DNA from: JACNKV01 sp964645915
Lineage (GTDB): Bacteria > Fidelibacterota > Marinisomatia > Marinisomatales > JACNKV01
Length of the DNA stretch: 64,000 bases
Direction of reading: 5' to 3'
Assembly (NCBI GenBank): GCA_964645915.1
Contig: CAZYDH010000004.1
Coordinates: forward strand, 1-64,000
Part shown: positions 8,516-17,896 of the stretch, piece after piece
How the letters are laid out: each line of letters begins with the position of its first letter
Numbering within the stretch: the stretch's first letter is position 1
Notes under the pieces: model-generated
Databases searched by the model: none
Told to the model about the DNA's origin: nothing
The model's input: the letters and a program-made list of their open reading frames with translations, nothing else
Program-made: the position numbers and the translations under genes

Positions 8516-9169
8516 TCATTCAACGTGCATACATCCGGATGGACAAAGATCAAACAAACAACAATGATGACAATCCGGTCGTCGTGCAATACAAATTTTT
8601 CTACCGTGGTCAATAATCAGATGTGTTATTGAAACCCAATCTTTTTCGGGAAATAATTCCATCATTTCAAATTCAATCTTTTTTGGATCTTTTGATTGAG
8701 TAAAACCTAACAGATTCATAATCCTAACCATGTGCGTATCGATCACCATCGCTGGAATACCGAACCATTGGCCCAATATACAATTTGCAGTTTTTCGACC
8801 GACTCCGGGCAATGAAGTCAATTCTGCCAAAGTATTAGGAACTTCTCCTTGATATTCATGTACAATTTTATCGCTACTGGCTATAATACTTTTGGCTTTT
8901 TGATTATGATATCCGCATGAGTGAATATCATTTGCTAATTCTTCAGGGTTTGCATTTGCAAAATCAATAGGTGATGAATATTTTCTAAACAAAGAGGGTG
9001 TAACCATATTGACACGTTTGTCGGTGCATTGAGCAGACAAAATGGTCGCCACCAATAATTCATGAGCTGATGAATAGGATAAAGATCCTTGTGGAGATGA
9101 ATAATTCTTATATAGTCGAGATAGAACTTCTTTTGCACGAAGTTTCTTTTTAATCAATGACTCCGGCAT
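8516..9169 (-). CDS. nth: Endonuclease III
   Basis: This is a base-excision-repair DNA glycosylase and AP lyase for oxidised pyrimidines. It has the helix-hairpin-helix LTSLPGVGRKTANCIL with the catalytic lysine, the catalytic aspartate in VIDTHMVRI, and a C-terminal [4Fe-4S] loop with C-x6-C-x2-C-x5-C spacing (CIARRPDCHHCCLFDLC). An in-frame upstream extension to 9238 exists, but I chose the ATG at 9169 (MPESLIKKKLRAKEVL) because it follows directly on the stop of the receiver-like gene and fits family N-termini. The length becomes 217 residues, as expected. Confidence 0.95.
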   Translation of the reverse strand: MPESLIKKKLRAKEVLSRLYKNYSSPQGSLSYSSAHELLVATILSAQCTDKRVNMVTPSLFRKYSSPIDFANANPEELANDIHSCGYHNQKAKSIIASSDKIVHEYQGEVPNTLAELTSLPGVGRKTANCILGQWFGIPAMVIDTHMVRIMNLLGFTQSKDPKKIEFEMMELFPEKDWVSITHLIIDHGRKICIARRPDCHHCCLFDLCPSGCMHVE

Positions 9170-9171
9170 AA

Positions 9172-9519
9172 TTATATATCTTTTAGTAATGAAGGTAAAT
9201 TTTTTACAAGAGAAGATCTTGGGAGAATAAAGCCACATCCTGCTGATCGAAGTTTATCATGCAACAGTTTCTGTACTCGAGTCATTACACCAATAATAAT
9301 CATTTCTTTATTCAAACTCCATAATGTTGATATATGTGAAACCGTTCCATATCCCGGATCATCTAAATCCACAATCACAGCTTTTGTTCTTGAGGTAACC
9401 TGTTTATTCCAATCGGTTTTATTATCTGCAAAAATCACACTTTTATCCAACTGGATAATGGATTCTGACAATTTAGTTCCCAATTTAAAATCTGAAGTAA
9501 AGATGATAATATCAGCCAC
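9172..9519 (-). CDS. Degenerate response-regulator receiver-like protein
   Basis: The 115-residue product has a CheY-like alternation of beta strands and helices: IIIFTSDFKLGTKL at the start, VIVDLDDPG near the middle (an aspartate at the phospho-acceptor strand), MIIIGVMTR, and GFILPRSSLVKNLPSLL at the end. The acidic pair expected after the first strand is absent (TSD instead of DDE), so it is probably a pseudo-receiver. It has no output domain. It starts at GTG and lies 2 bases upstream of nth, suggesting co-transcription. The function is unknown. Confidence 0.55.
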   Translation of the reverse strand: MADIIIFTSDFKLGTKLSESIIQLDKSVIFADNKTDWNKQVTSRTKAVIVDLDDPGYGTVSHISTLWSLNKEMIIIGVMTRVQKLLHDKLRSAGCGFILPRSSLVKNLPSLLKDI

Positions 9520-9539
9520 GTATTTCCTCTATTTTTTGA

Positions 9540-10403
9540 TTAATCGATTTCAACTATCTTGTTTCTTTTATAATGTTTTCCGTCATAACATACTGTACAG
9601 GCAACGGTTTTTGGATCATGTTCAAAAAATAAAATCCAATTATTTTCGGTTGCGAGTTTTAACAAATCCTTTTTTTCCTGAATGGTTGTCATTGGCATAA
9701 TATCATACGCCATAATCCACGGAATGGGAATATGTGAAGCGGTTGGAATAAGATCTGCGGTAAACACCAAGGTTTTTTCATCATCATAAATTACAGGTAT
9801 TAACTGTCCGGTTGTATGCCCGTTACTTATCATCACATCTACTCCGGGAAACAAAGAATTCCTTTTGGGAAAATTTGGTATATCTTTCACAAGTTGAATC
9901 ATCTGATTTTCTTCAAGGACCTTCCAATCTGCTTCCATAAAACTACCTTGATCTTTTTCTCCGGGTGAGTTTGCCAATGTCCAGTTATCTTGATGAATCC
10001 AGTATCGTGCGTTAGGAAACACAGGTTTAATTTCCCCGTTTTGAATTTCGGTGTTACCTCCGATGTGATCAAAATGCAAGTGAGAGCAAATCACATCTGT
10101 GATATCTTCCGGAGTAAATCCTAATTCACTCAAAGTATTTTGAAGATTTACAGATTCTGTATCTATTTTGTAGATATCCTTAAACTTGTCTTTCCATTTT
10201 GTGCCATTTCCGGTATCGATCAATATTCTTCTATCTTTGCTTACAAGAAACAATGATCGTGTCACCATTTGGATCCGATTATTTTCATCTGTGGGGGATT
10301 CTTTTTCCCAAAGAGGTTTTGGAATGATTCCAAACATGGCACCACCATCTAATCCGAATTTACTTGTTTCGATTCTGTATATAGTATATTCGCCAATTTT
10401 CAT
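9540..10403 (-). CDS. MBL-fold metallo-hydrolase
   Basis: The 287-residue metallo-beta-lactamase-fold protein has the dinuclear metal motif HLHFDH at residues 108-113, the third ligand histidine in ISNGHTTGQ, the bridging aspartate in FTADLIP and a last histidine in FFEHDP. This architecture resembles the quorum-quenching lactonase/AidC-like and other small-molecule hydrolase branches, but substrate cannot be assigned from motifs. There is no signal peptide, so it is cytoplasmic. It is 20 bases upstream of the receiver-like gene on the same strand. Confidence 0.85.
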   Translation of the reverse strand: MKIGEYTIYRIETSKFGLDGGAMFGIIPKPLWEKESPTDENNRIQMVTRSLFLVSKDRRILIDTGNGTKWKDKFKDIYKIDTESVNLQNTLSELGFTPEDITDVICSHLHFDHIGGNTEIQNGEIKPVFPNARYWIHQDNWTLANSPGEKDQGSFMEADWKVLEENQMIQLVKDIPNFPKRNSLFPGVDVMISNGHTTGQLIPVIYDDEKTLVFTADLIPTASHIPIPWIMAYDIMPMTTIQEKKDLLKLATENNWILFFEHDPKTVACTVCYDGKHYKRNKIVEID

Positions 10404-10463
10404 TATAATCTCTTTACTATTTTTCAGATATTACCCGATATAAATATGTACTATATGAAATAT

Positions 10464-10940
10464 TTATCCGCCGTATTTCCAATTTGTATCGCTCATTAAC
10501 AATGCTTCTTTTTCTTCTCGAAGAATCGTTTCCATAACTTCACAAATGAAGATGTTGTGATCACCGATGGAAGATTCCTCTCTCACTTCCGCTTCTAAGA
10601 TCATTTGGATGTCTTCTAACAGAGGATTTCCAAGATCACTTACAATATATTTAAATGAGTTTATCTGTTCTGAGTCTTTCACTTTGATCTTAAAAAAAGA
10701 AGCCACCAGTTGTTGCTGATCCTTGGCAGGGAAATGAATTGCACATTTCTTAGAATTCTTAACCGCATTGTATATATCTGAACCTTCTCGTAAAGCCATC
10801 GAAATCAACGGAGGATTGATGGATGATTGGATGAGAAAGGAAACAACCGCAGCAGAAGGACTCTCATTTTGCATGGCAGAAACGATATAAAGACCCGATG
10901 GTATTTTTCGTAAAATTAGTGTTTTTTGATTCAAATCCAT
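10464..10940 (-). CDS. Flavin reductase-like FMN-binding protein
   Basis: The 158-residue protein is a split-barrel flavin reductase domain. It begins with LRKIPSGLYIVSA, continues with AAVVSFLIQSSINPPLISMAL (the FMN-contacting strand) and ends in the typical NWKYGG. Relatives reduce FMN with NAD(P)H or supply reduced flavin to a partner oxygenase. No oxygenase or flavodiiron protein lies beside it, so the partner is unknown. It lies 16 bases after the lipoprotein gene at 10957 and upstream of the MBL hydrolase. Confidence 0.8.
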   Translation of the reverse strand: MDLNQKTLILRKIPSGLYIVSAMQNESPSAAVVSFLIQSSINPPLISMALREGSDIYNAVKNSKKCAIHFPAKDQQQLVASFFKIKVKDSEQINSFKYIVSDLGNPLLEDIQMILEAEVREESSIGDHNIFICEVMETILREEKEALLMSDTNWKYGG

Positions 10941-10956
10941 GATTTACCGTACAATT

Positions 10957-11670
10957 TTATTTTGAGTTTAACGTAACAAATACCTGAAATGATATTCCGG
11001 TAAGTCGTGAATATTCCGAAGGCAGTCCATAAAAATCTTTGATGGAATGCGGTGTGTCGCCATATCGTGATATATTTTCAGGACTGTCATATTTCCAAGT
11101 TGGATCAAAAATAGATGTGATCGGCATGGAATTAAAATCATGGAAATATCCGATTTCGTATCCAATCTTTTTTCCCGGTTTTCCTCCCAAAAGAAATCCA
11201 AGTCTTGAGCTTTTTCCATCGCTGATACCGTTTGAGATATACATCCATCGAAGCCCCCACCACGATAGCACTATTTTTCTTCCTGCTTTTCGTTCACGGA
11301 ATTTATAATAAGTAAAATCCATGTTATAATTCGGATTAACACTTAAAGCAACATTGATCACATCCCATCGATCTTCTCGATTGAATACAACTCTGCTGTA
11401 ATCGATTCCGGATCCATAGATTGGGACACCGAGTCTAAGACCAACATTACTCCAATTATTTATACCATAACGATACCAGATATATGGAAATGGAAAATTC
11501 TCGACTGCAAGCGCATACCCATATTGCTTTTCTCCTTCTTCCATCCTGCCGTTTCCCACTGCAGGATGTGATGCGCATCCGGAGATTAGCAGCATGACAA
11601 CCGGCAAAAGAAAAAGAAAGAAAGATGTTCTTTTCTCTAATGCTCGTTTAATTGTTTCCATTTTTTGCAT
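10957..11670 (-). CDS. Putative lipoprotein of unknown function
   Basis: The 237-residue protein has a lysine/arginine-rich N-terminus, a hydrophobic segment (FFLFLLPVVMLLISG) and a lipobox LISGC, so it is predicted to be a lipid-anchored export product. The mature part is rich in aromatic residues and alternating strands (YGYALAVENFPFPYIWYRYG), as seen in small outer-membrane or periplasmic beta proteins. I do not recognise the family. It lies immediately upstream of the flavin reductase and downstream of a sorting-domain protein. An alternative start is the ATG at 11661. Confidence 0.65.
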   Translation of the reverse strand: MQKMETIKRALEKRTSFFLFLLPVVMLLISGCASHPAVGNGRMEEGEKQYGYALAVENFPFPYIWYRYGINNWSNVGLRLGVPIYGSGIDYSRVVFNREDRWDVINVALSVNPNYNMDFTYYKFRERKAGRKIVLSWWGLRWMYISNGISDGKSSRLGFLLGGKPGKKIGYEIGYFHDFNSMPITSIFDPTWKYDSPENISRYGDTPHSIKDFYGLPSEYSRLTGISFQVFVTLNSK

Positions 11671-11678
11671 TTGCGTAC

Positions 11679-13448
11679 TTATTTCAAATAGATCATTTTT
11701 CTGCTAAACACAACCGGTGGATAATCTTTTGTTTGTGCGCTGATCGTAATAAAATAAACTCCACTGGATAGCTGTAATCCTTCCCAATTAAAATTATAAG
11801 ATCCTTTTGACAAGAGTTCATCTTCTACCAAAATCTCAATAATCCTTCCGGTTGCATCGGAAATATGCAGATTCACAACTGCAGATTCTATCATATCAAA
11901 GAAAATTGTTGTAGAATGATTAAATGGGTTCGGATAATTTTGGTATAATGCAAAAATCGCCGGAATGAAAGGTGCCTGCGAATCCTCTTTCAATAAATTG
12001 GACTCTCCTAACGTAGTGTTTTGACTTTTTGTCCACTTACCCCCATCCGGATTTCGCTCCTCCGAACTACCTTCAATTTTGTCCAACATTTTGCTTTCCA
12101 GAATTCTCCAGTCGTCATTCTCTAATTGCTCTTTTAGATGGATCCATGTTATCTGTTCTTTAATAACATCGAATGTAAAAGTGGAGTCATAAAATACTTC
12201 ATTTATTAAATAACTTGGTTGGATCTCCCAGATTAATTCTTCTTCATTAAAAACACCATACGTTCTCTGAAGATCCTCATATCCGGCAATTTCAATCGAC
12301 CATGTATTTTCCGTTGGTGTAACATACCATTCGTTAATCCAGGCAGTCTCTTTCAAGGTACATAATTGATCTTCAGAATCACAAATAAACTCTCCATCAA
12401 ACGTTATGGAATAGGTCTTGTCCGAATTTGTCGGGATGGTTTGAATGACCCGATCCGAGGAGATTAAGTTAGCATACTCCCAATAATCCGGGATTGTTAG
12501 CAATATTGTATCACCTTTCTCTAAAGATTTCTCTATTGGAATACTCAAATGCTCATTTTCCCAAGACAAGAAAAAATTATTAATCTCGAGATGTTCAGTC
12601 TTAATCAACAGTATTTTTACTTGATGCTTATCATTTGGATGATAACCTGACATCCACATGGGTGGTAAGGATTGATAGTATTCTGTCTCTAATTGAAATT
12701 TATCTGATAATTCTCTAAATCTCTCAGTGAATTTATTGAGGATTTTACCTTGAATTGCTTTCCACTCAGTTGGAGTTATCATCATCCGATTCCTAATTGC
12801 AGATTGTACTTCAAAACAGGATTGAGAGAATTTCTCAGCAATATCTTGGTGAAATACTGTGTTTGTCACAGGTGTAAGTAAAGAAATATCGGTTTTGAGA
12901 AAAACTTTTATCCAAGGATGATCCCAACGTATTTCTTCATGTAAAAGTTGTGATAAGTCTTCGATAGCAGATATTGATAGATCAGGGAGTTCGTCTTTTA
13001 GAATATTTTGAAGTGTTAAATCGGTAAACTTTTCGATGGATAACGTCTGAATGTATTCAGCGTACGGTTCCAATTTTTCTTCAGAAACTGTTTGTTGTAT
13101 CGATCTTCCAAAGGGTGGAGTGTCATCCTGAGATTCAATTAAATTTCCATTCTCCAATAAGATTTGCATTTTATAAAAATATCGTTGATCCTGTTTTATC
13201 TGATCATCACAATATCGTGTAGACGTCGGTGTGACGGTATCAAGTTTTAGGAATGGTGACTGAAATTCGGTTTTTCGTAAAATGATTATTTCGACCGGAT
13301 CAGTGTTTTCCGGTAAATCCCATACCAATAAAATGGAATGTGTTCCTTCGTATAATTCAAGTGCAATTCTGTCAGAATTTTGAGCAGATAGCTGCAAGAT
13401 CAGGAACAAAATTGGGATGAAAGTGAATATTCTTTTGAATTGCCTCAT
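11679..13448 (-). CDS. Secreted protein with type IX secretion sorting domain
   Basis: The protein of about 589 residues starts with a signal peptide (MRQFKRIFTFIPILFLILQL then SAQ). An immunoglobulin/fibronectin-like segment follows (ALELYEGTHSILLVWDLPEN), then a long domain I cannot assign. The C-terminal ~90 residues are a T9SS type A sorting domain: LYQNYPNPFNHSTTIFFDM, VVNLHISDATGRIIEIL, SSGVYFITISA. Proteins with this domain cross the outer membrane through the type IX system and are anchored to the surface or released. I chose the ATG at 13448 over an upstream in-frame start at 13466, which would add MQGFHF. It lies 78 bases after the subtilase gene, so the two may be made together. 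Confidence 0.8.
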   Translation of the reverse strand: MRQFKRIFTFIPILFLILQLSAQNSDRIALELYEGTHSILLVWDLPENTDPVEIIILRKTEFQSPFLKLDTVTPTSTRYCDDQIKQDQRYFYKMQILLENGNLIESQDDTPPFGRSIQQTVSEEKLEPYAEYIQTLSIEKFTDLTLQNILKDELPDLSISAIEDLSQLLHEEIRWDHPWIKVFLKTDISLLTPVTNTVFHQDIAEKFSQSCFEVQSAIRNRMMITPTEWKAIQGKILNKFTERFRELSDKFQLETEYYQSLPPMWMSGYHPNDKHQVKILLIKTEHLEINNFFLSWENEHLSIPIEKSLEKGDTILLTIPDYWEYANLISSDRVIQTIPTNSDKTYSITFDGEFICDSEDQLCTLKETAWINEWYVTPTENTWSIEIAGYEDLQRTYGVFNEEELIWEIQPSYLINEVFYDSTFTFDVIKEQITWIHLKEQLENDDWRILESKMLDKIEGSSEERNPDGGKWTKSQNTTLGESNLLKEDSQAPFIPAIFALYQNYPNPFNHSTTIFFDMIESAVVNLHISDATGRIIEILVEDELLSKGSYNFNWEGLQLSSGVYFITISAQTKDYPPVVFSRKMIYLK

Positions 13449-13525
13449 GAAATGAAATCCTTGCAATTCGCAATTTCACAGTATTTTAAAGAGAAGGCAA
13501 GTTATTATTTAATTAAATGATGTAT

Positions 13526-15220
13526 TTATTTGATTAAACAAATTTTACGAATGATCGTCTGATCACCTATATTTGCCCTAACAAAAAACATTCCACTCGC
13601 AATACTACCGGCATTCCATTCGTACACATAATGGTCAGCTTCAATATAATTATTTATTAACGTCTGTACTACTTCTCCACGGAGATTAACAATATCAACT
13701 GTTAAATATCCCTTGATTTGAACATCAACAGTAAATTTTGTTTTTGCATTGAAAGGGTTGGGGTATGGATTTGATATGGAAAAGTTTGATGGGATGATAG
13801 TTTCATCATCTATGTGTGCAAATCCATTATAATTTATCGCAGCCATTACATCAATCACTCCCCATCCATATTGATTATCAGGATTTTCTATGTTATCGGC
13901 AGTCATCATTAACGCTTCTCTCACCATCGATGGTGTCCAGCCTGGATGAGCACTTAATATAATCGCGCAAGCTCCACCGATCAAGGGGGTCGAAAGGGAT
14001 GTTCCGTTCGCTTCGTAATAATGTTCCGGGTTGTATGATCCCGCACAAAAGGTTGCAACTCCACGAGCGCAGATTTCAGGTTTTGTGCGTCCATCTGCCG
14101 TCGGGCCCCAAGAACTAAAAGATGCAATGTGTCCCATAGAATCTACAGCACCACAGGTGATAACATTAAAGGCATCAGCTGGAGCGATCAATCCCTCCTC
14201 CCCTGAATTTCCAGCAGCTGTTGCAACGATCATTCCATTTGCAATTGCTTGGTTAACCGCAATGGTTGTCACAGCTGTCAATCCGTCTAAATCTGAACTT
14301 TCATACCAATCGATATATCCCAATGAAGAAGAGGCAATATCTGCTCCATTTTCTTCTCCCCATTCTAATCCAGCGACATAGTAATCTTCCTCAATTGGTT
14401 GTTCATCCGTAATATCTTCAGTTTTAGCAAGTAAGAATTCTGCGTCATAAGCCGCGCCAACCAATACACTGTCTTTTCTACCACCTAATACCGAAAGCGT
14501 CACTGTCCCATGATTGTGCTGACTGCTATGGTCTCCCAGTTCATTTTGGGTTTCACTGTCATTATTGATAAAATCCCATTCCCCTATAATTTTATCATTT
14601 TGGATGGCTTCATGATCTTTATAATATCCGGTATCTAACATCAGCACTCTAACGCCTTGTCCAGCGAACCCTGCATTATGGGCTTCGATGACATTAATCT
14701 GGTTTAATTGGGAATATGATAATCCATAAACCGTGGTTGTATTTGTTGTTTTTTGGACTCGGTGATTTAAAACATCTTCTTTACGTTTTCCTGCGAAAAC
14801 GGGATGGATCTTTTTCACACAATTCAACTCGTTTATCAAATAAATAGTTTCTTTTGTGGCACTTATTGAAACAGCATTTAACCATTTTGATTTGGTGCGA
14901 ATTGTTCCACCAAGATCAACGATTTGTTGGATGTATATCTGATTTACAGGGATGTCTTTTTCATCAACAATAAATGCACCTCTTGTTTTTCCTCGCCGAT
15001 ATTTTACTCGATTATCCATCTGCAATTCCAATTTGGATAACAACGTATCTGACTCTATTTCGGTAAGCCCCTTATCTTTAAAGAGAACCCAGACATGAAT
15101 CTTATTTTCAGATCTTTTTCCAATTTTAAATGTATTTTCATCAATTTCTGCACCCAAAATCCATGTTATTGATAACAGAAAAATGAAAACCATTTGATAT
15201 ATTTTTTGTGATTTAATCAT
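13526..15220 (-). CDS. Secreted subtilisin-like (S8) serine protease with type IX sorting domain
   Basis: The 564-residue protein has a signal peptide (MVFIFLLSITWILGA), a propeptide-like region with KHVWVLFKDKG-like strands, and a peptidase S8 domain with the triad Asp near 197 (VLMLDTGYY), His near 236 (HNHGTVTLSVLGG) and Ser near 407 (NGTSLSTPLIGG). The oxyanion asparagine is in AAGNSGEEG. The last 80 residues form a T9SS sorting domain (NPYPNPFNAKTKF, LTVDIVNLRGEVVQTL, GMFFVRANIG). It should be exported and surface-attached or released to degrade external protein. No type IX machinery genes are in the window. Confidence 0.93.
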   Translation of the reverse strand: MIKSQKIYQMVFIFLLSITWILGAEIDENTFKIGKRSENKIHVWVLFKDKGLTEIESDTLLSKLELQMDNRVKYRRGKTRGAFIVDEKDIPVNQIYIQQIVDLGGTIRTKSKWLNAVSISATKETIYLINELNCVKKIHPVFAGKRKEDVLNHRVQKTTNTTTVYGLSYSQLNQINVIEAHNAGFAGQGVRVLMLDTGYYKDHEAIQNDKIIGEWDFINNDSETQNELGDHSSQHNHGTVTLSVLGGRKDSVLVGAAYDAEFLLAKTEDITDEQPIEEDYYVAGLEWGEENGADIASSSLGYIDWYESSDLDGLTAVTTIAVNQAIANGMIVATAAGNSGEEGLIAPADAFNVITCGAVDSMGHIASFSSWGPTADGRTKPEICARGVATFCAGSYNPEHYYEANGTSLSTPLIGGACAIILSAHPGWTPSMVREALMMTADNIENPDNQYGWGVIDVMAAINYNGFAHIDDETIIPSNFSISNPYPNPFNAKTKFTVDVQIKGYLTVDIVNLRGEVVQTLINNYIEADHYVYEWNAGSIASGMFFVRANIGDQTIIRKICLIK

Positions 15221-15362
15221 AAAATAAAATAAGGATGATTTTCCTATTCTACAAACATTGAAGGACTTTCATATTTTCGATATTTTAAAAATATGAACTA
15301 AGGCAATACCCTTAAATCCACGATGATGGTGAGTCCAATAGTATACGTATTATGTTTTTTAT

Positions 15363-17606
15363 TTATTGAGCGTCATTTACTGCAATGGCTGTCATATTGA
15401 CAACATCTTCAACCGTACTTTCAGAGAACTGGAGTAAATGAACGGGTTTTGAAAGCCCCAGTAAAATCGGACCGATTGCTTTTGCATCAGCCAATTGCTT
15501 TAGTAGTTTGTATGCAATGTTTCCTGACGTCAAATCCGGGAAAATCAACACATTAGCTTCTTCTTGAAGTTTTGAGAACGGAAAATGCTCCTGAAGAAGT
15601 CTTGTGGAAACCGCTACATCAGCATGCATTTCACCATCAACGATCAAATCAGGCGCTTTTTCCCAAACAATCTTAACCGCATCCTTTACTTTTTTAGACC
15701 ATGGATGCGAAACACTCCCAAAGTTACTTGGACTAATCAGAGCAACTCGAGGGTCGATACCAAGTTTTTTTGCTTCATCAGCGGCTAAGATAGTTATTTC
15801 AGCCAACGCCTCTGCATCCGATTCAATATTGACCGTTACATCTGCAAAGAGTTTTATTTTATCTTTCAAGGCTAAAATATACATACCGGCTACGCGTGAT
15901 ATTCCCTCGCGAGGTTTCAGCATCTGTAAGGCAGGTCTTAACGTGTCCGGATAATTTTGTGCTATTCCTGAAACCATTCCATCTGCATCTCCCATTTGGA
16001 CCATCATCGGACCAAAATAATTTGTTCGTTTCATTAGTTCACATGCTCTTCTTCTTGTGACACCTTTTCGTTGCCGCATGCGATAAAATTCCATGCAATA
16101 ATCTGCATGTAGAGGACTCTTATTTGGCTTGATAATTTCCACACCCTCTAATGAAATATGTAATCTTTCAGCATTTTCTTTGATGATATCAGGATTACCT
16201 AACAAAATGGGGTTTGCAATACCTTCTGATACAATTTGACTACTGGCACGAATGATTCTATCACTTTCTCCTTCAGGGAATACAATTCGTTTTGGATTTT
16301 TTCTGGCTTTGTTTATGATACTACGCATCAATTCTCGACTTTTCCCCAATCGCGCTTCTAACCTATCTCGGTACTCTTGAATATCGATCGTTTGTCCCGC
16401 GACTCCAGAATCCATGGCAGCTTTTGCAACCGCTGAAGCTTCCCAAATTAACACTCTCGGATCGAAAGGTTTTGGAATAATATATTCCCGACCAAACTCC
16501 AAATGATCCAATCCATATGCATCAATGACTTCATCCGGAACATCTTCTTTCGCCAATTCTGCTAATGCGATTGACGCCGCAACTTTCATCTCATCATTGA
16601 TTGCAAGAGCATGTACATCCAATGCTCCTCGGAAAATAAAAGGGAAACCCAACACGTTGTTAACTTGATTTGGATAATCAGAACGCCCTGTAGCCATAAT
16701 AACATCTTCTCTTGCAGCTGTGGCATCAGGATAGGTGATTTCAGGGTCAGGATTTGCCATTGCAAAAACGATAGGATTATCTGCCATAGAACGAATCATT
16801 TCTTTCGTAACCAATCCGGCACGCGAAAGTCCAACAAATACATCTGCTCCGACCATAGCTTCTTCAATGGTTCGAAGATCGGTTTCAACTGCAAATTGTT
16901 CCTTATATTTATTCATCCCTTCTTTTCTGCCTTTAAAGACAACACCTTTGCTATCACACAAGATCACATTTTCACGTTTTAAACCAAACCGCAGGTAATG
17001 AGTTGCGCATGCAATTGCGGAGGCACCTGCACCACTCACGATCAAACGTAGATCTTCAATGTTTTTTTCAGCTAATTCCGCTGCATTCACCAAGGCAGCT
17101 GCAGAAATAATCGCCGTTCCATGCTGATCATCATGAAAAACCGGAATATCCATTTCATCGATCAATCGCTCTTCAATTTCAAAACACTCCGGAGCTTTTA
17201 TGTCTTCTAAGTTTATTCCTCCAAAAGTAGGTTCCATTAATTTTACGGCTTCAATAAACTTTTCAACATCATGTGTATCTAACTCAATATCAAATACATC
17301 AATATCTGCAAATCGTTTAAATAAGACACCTTTTCCTTCCATAACCGGCTTCCCGGCAAGAGCTCCAATATCTCCTAAGCCCAAAACCGCTGTACCATTT
17401 GATATTACAGCAACTAAATTTGATTTAGCGGTATATAAATTTGCCTTGGATGGATCGGCTTCAATTTCACGGCATGGTTCGGCTACTCCAGGCGTATAAG
17501 CCATAGATAGATCGTCTTGTGTAATACATGGTTTTGTAGAAACGACTTCAATCTTTCCCGGACGTTTATTTTGATGATATTCGAGAGCTTGTTTTTTTGT
17601 AATCAT
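15363..17606 (-). CDS. maeB: NADP-dependent malic enzyme with C-terminal phosphotransacetylase-like domain
   Basis: The 747-residue protein fuses an N-terminal malic enzyme (about 1-430; TPGVAEPCREI, DIDVFDIELDTHD, the metal site FHDDQHGTAI and the nucleotide motif GAGASAIACA) to a phosphotransacetylase-like module (about 430-747; KRIVFPEGESDRIIRA, MVSGIAQNYPDTLRP, DLTSGNIAYKLLK). This is the MaeB layout. It decarboxylates malate to pyruvate with NADP reduction, and the C-terminal domain usually mediates acetyl-CoA regulation rather than catalysis. It stands alone, with 290 bases to the divergent biotin-ligase-like gene. Confidence 0.96.
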   Translation of the reverse strand: MITKKQALEYHQNKRPGKIEVVSTKPCITQDDLSMAYTPGVAEPCREIEADPSKANLYTAKSNLVAVISNGTAVLGLGDIGALAGKPVMEGKGVLFKRFADIDVFDIELDTHDVEKFIEAVKLMEPTFGGINLEDIKAPECFEIEERLIDEMDIPVFHDDQHGTAIISAAALVNAAELAEKNIEDLRLIVSGAGASAIACATHYLRFGLKRENVILCDSKGVVFKGRKEGMNKYKEQFAVETDLRTIEEAMVGADVFVGLSRAGLVTKEMIRSMADNPIVFAMANPDPEITYPDATAAREDVIMATGRSDYPNQVNNVLGFPFIFRGALDVHALAINDEMKVAASIALAELAKEDVPDEVIDAYGLDHLEFGREYIIPKPFDPRVLIWEASAVAKAAMDSGVAGQTIDIQEYRDRLEARLGKSRELMRSIINKARKNPKRIVFPEGESDRIIRASSQIVSEGIANPILLGNPDIIKENAERLHISLEGVEIIKPNKSPLHADYCMEFYRMRQRKGVTRRRACELMKRTNYFGPMMVQMGDADGMVSGIAQNYPDTLRPALQMLKPREGISRVAGMYILALKDKIKLFADVTVNIESDAEALAEITILAADEAKKLGIDPRVALISPSNFGSVSHPWSKKVKDAVKIVWEKAPDLIVDGEMHADVAVSTRLLQEHFPFSKLQEEANVLIFPDLTSGNIAYKLLKQLADAKAIGPILLGLSKPVHLLQFSESTVEDVVNMTAIAVNDAQ

Positions 17607-17896
17607 GATGGGGATTCTCCTGCAATATTAAATGATGTAGAATTTGGATATAGAAAGGAATAGGCTGGGATGTAAATATGATTGATTAAGTATTCCATTT
17701 GACCGTAACGTTACTATTTTGAACCATTAATAAGAAAAAATATCTCGTTTTTCCTTAGATTTCCCTTACTATTACTTGCGTAAATTTAGACTGACAATTT
17801 TATGCAATGCCAGAAAAACATAAAAAAAGACAAATTTGTCTTGTTTAAATTGTTGTGACTAAATTAATAAATATTTGATCACTAATAACTAAATAT

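Noticed and set aside
17704..17713. Palindrome GTAACGTTAC in the maeB/biotin-ligase gap as an operator
   Set aside because: Only 10 bp, with no extension of symmetry and no regulator nearby; too short to call.
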